From assembly GCA_019118745.1 (NCBI GenBank), contig DWYJ01000084.1, positions 1 to 34,497 of the forward strand: a stretch of 34,497 bases of DNA, given 5' to 3'. Origin of the DNA: Candidatus Desulfovibrio gallistercoris. GTDB lineage: Bacteria > Desulfobacterota > Desulfovibrionia > Desulfovibrionales > Desulfovibrionaceae. Within the stretch, counting starts at the first letter, position 1, and every line of letters begins with the position of its first letter. A program made the translations under genes and the position numbers. The notes beneath the pieces are model-generated. The model did no database searches. It saw only the letters and a list, made by a program, of their open reading frames with translations, and had not been told where the DNA came from. Shown here piece by piece: positions 33,801 to 34,497 of the stretch.

Positions 33801-33826
33801 CCCGCTGAGCAATCAGCGGGTTTTTT
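33801..33826 (+). terminator. Rho-independent terminator of tRNA-Ser
   Basis: CCCGCTG-AGCAAT-CAGCGGG is followed by six T residues, 12 bases past the tRNA 3' end. Confidence 0.92.
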
Positions 33827-34070
33827 CGTTTATGGTGTTGCCGGAGCAGGCGGTCCCGGACCGCCCTTTTTCCGCGCCTTCCCGTGTGCAGCATCCGCCC
33901 GGGCCGCCCTTTCACCTTCGCCCTTTGGTCTTCCCCTCCCCATCCGTTTGCAATCCCCGACGATATTTGTCACATTTTCTTCTTTCACACAGGGGGACGA
34001 CCCGGCATATCCGTGCGACCGCTGGCCGCCGCCAGTGCCGCCCGCATCTCCAGCAATAGAGGGAACCGTC

Positions 34071-34497
34071 ATGTGCGCCACCAGACATTCGGCCAATGCC
34101 GTCACCACTTCCGGCCCGGACAAGCAAGCGTCCTGGCTGTTCGACCTGCAGGACCATCAGCTGATCCAGCTGGTCAACAGTTTCGTGGCCGCCCGCAACA
34201 TGTCCATGAGCCTGGCCCAGCCTGAAGAAGGCCTGCATCCGCGCGGCATCATCAAGCTGACCACGGACCCCGGCATGCGCATCGCCCGCGCCGTCATCAT
34301 CCTGCTGGAGAGCCTGGAGGCCCGCGGCCCGCAGGAGCGCCTGCAGGCCCTGCGCCGTCTGCATGACGAGGTCCTCTACTCCGCCCTTTCCAGCCTGCAG
34401 AAGAACACGGCCCGCGTCCTGATCCAGATCATGAAAGACCTGGTCCGCGCCGCGCCGCACGTCCATATCCAGCTGCCGCTGGCCCACGATTTCTACC
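34071..34497 (+). CDS. Unidentified soluble protein, N-terminal part (cut by window end)
   Basis: The frame stays open for 142 codons to the window edge without a stop. AGAGGGA lies 7 bases before the ATG. The peptide begins MCATRHSANAVTTSGPDKQ and is then helical and rich in Leu, Arg and Gln, with segments such as LQDHQLIQLVNSFVAARNMS, ARAVIILLESLEARG and ARVLIQIMKDLVRA. There is no signal peptide or membrane segment. I do not recognise the family from this part. Strong third-position GC and the ribosome site support coding. Confidence 0.75.
   Translation, partial: MCATRHSANAVTTSGPDKQASWLFDLQDHQLIQLVNSFVAARNMSMSLAQPEEGLHPRGIIKLTTDPGMRIARAVIILLESLEARGPQERLQALRRLHDEVLYSALSSLQKNTARVLIQIMKDLVRAAPHVHIQLPLAHDFY

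Overview
The window is a GC-rich, gene-dense bacterial chromosome segment. It looks like a Desulfovibrio-type sulfate reducer (Desulfovibrionaceae). This is an inference from base composition, gene arrangement and protein style: the YicC / RemA-like / guanylate kinase run, a GrpE with a cysteine-rich N-terminus, and a stand-alone YcaO protein. There is no rRNA, phage, transposase gene or CRISPR array. Most content is housekeeping, separated by unusually hairpin-rich intergenic regions.

Layout. (1) 82-2419: an exported M15-type peptidase and a tRNA methylthiotransferase (MtaB type), divergent from one tiny promoter region. (2) 2642-8074, minus strand: yicC, a RemA-like protein, gmk, pyrF, a TPR protein and recJ, mostly overlapping or a few bases apart. 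An inserted repeat element splits the run between gmk and pyrF. (3) 8240-10991: an FmdB zinc-ribbon protein, a DJ-1/PfpI protein and an MgtE magnesium channel. The MgtE leader carries a well-formed 40-codon upstream ORF and a terminator-like hairpin. (4) 11254-17164: a long gene-free tract with repeats, an orphan WcbI-like gene, groES-groEL, then three translationally coupled genes for small membrane or exported proteins; the first two are tandem paralogues. (5) 17354-23720, minus strand: a YcaO protein, rplM-rpsI and polA. (6) 23819-28932: an MCE-type lipid transport operon (permease with N-terminal STAS region, ATPase, MCE protein, PqiC-like lipoprotein) facing a FadL-type outer membrane protein. 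(7) 29320-34497: grpE divergent from hisD-purC-fabI, one or two tiny membrane proteins, tRNA-Ser(GGA), and the start of an unidentified gene cut by the window edge.

The most unusual content is between genes. A dispersed hairpin element (called R1 here; five copies at 1-85, 2420-2617, 6094-6317, 17230-17322 and 19285-19490) keeps an intact stem while the bases in the stem change together. One copy has 11-bp terminal inverted repeats like a miniature mobile element. A second hairpin family (R2) lies around 9273-9617 and 11367-11655. Both families often begin directly after a stop codon. Three genes (82-981, 1043-2419, 23819-24946) have promoter -10 elements only 5-6 bases before the ATG, which predicts leaderless mRNAs. 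The leaders of mgtE and hisD have attenuator-like architecture. I found no large new multi-gene system; the best candidates for undescribed biology are the repeat families, the paralogous membrane-protein operon and the mgtE leader ORF.
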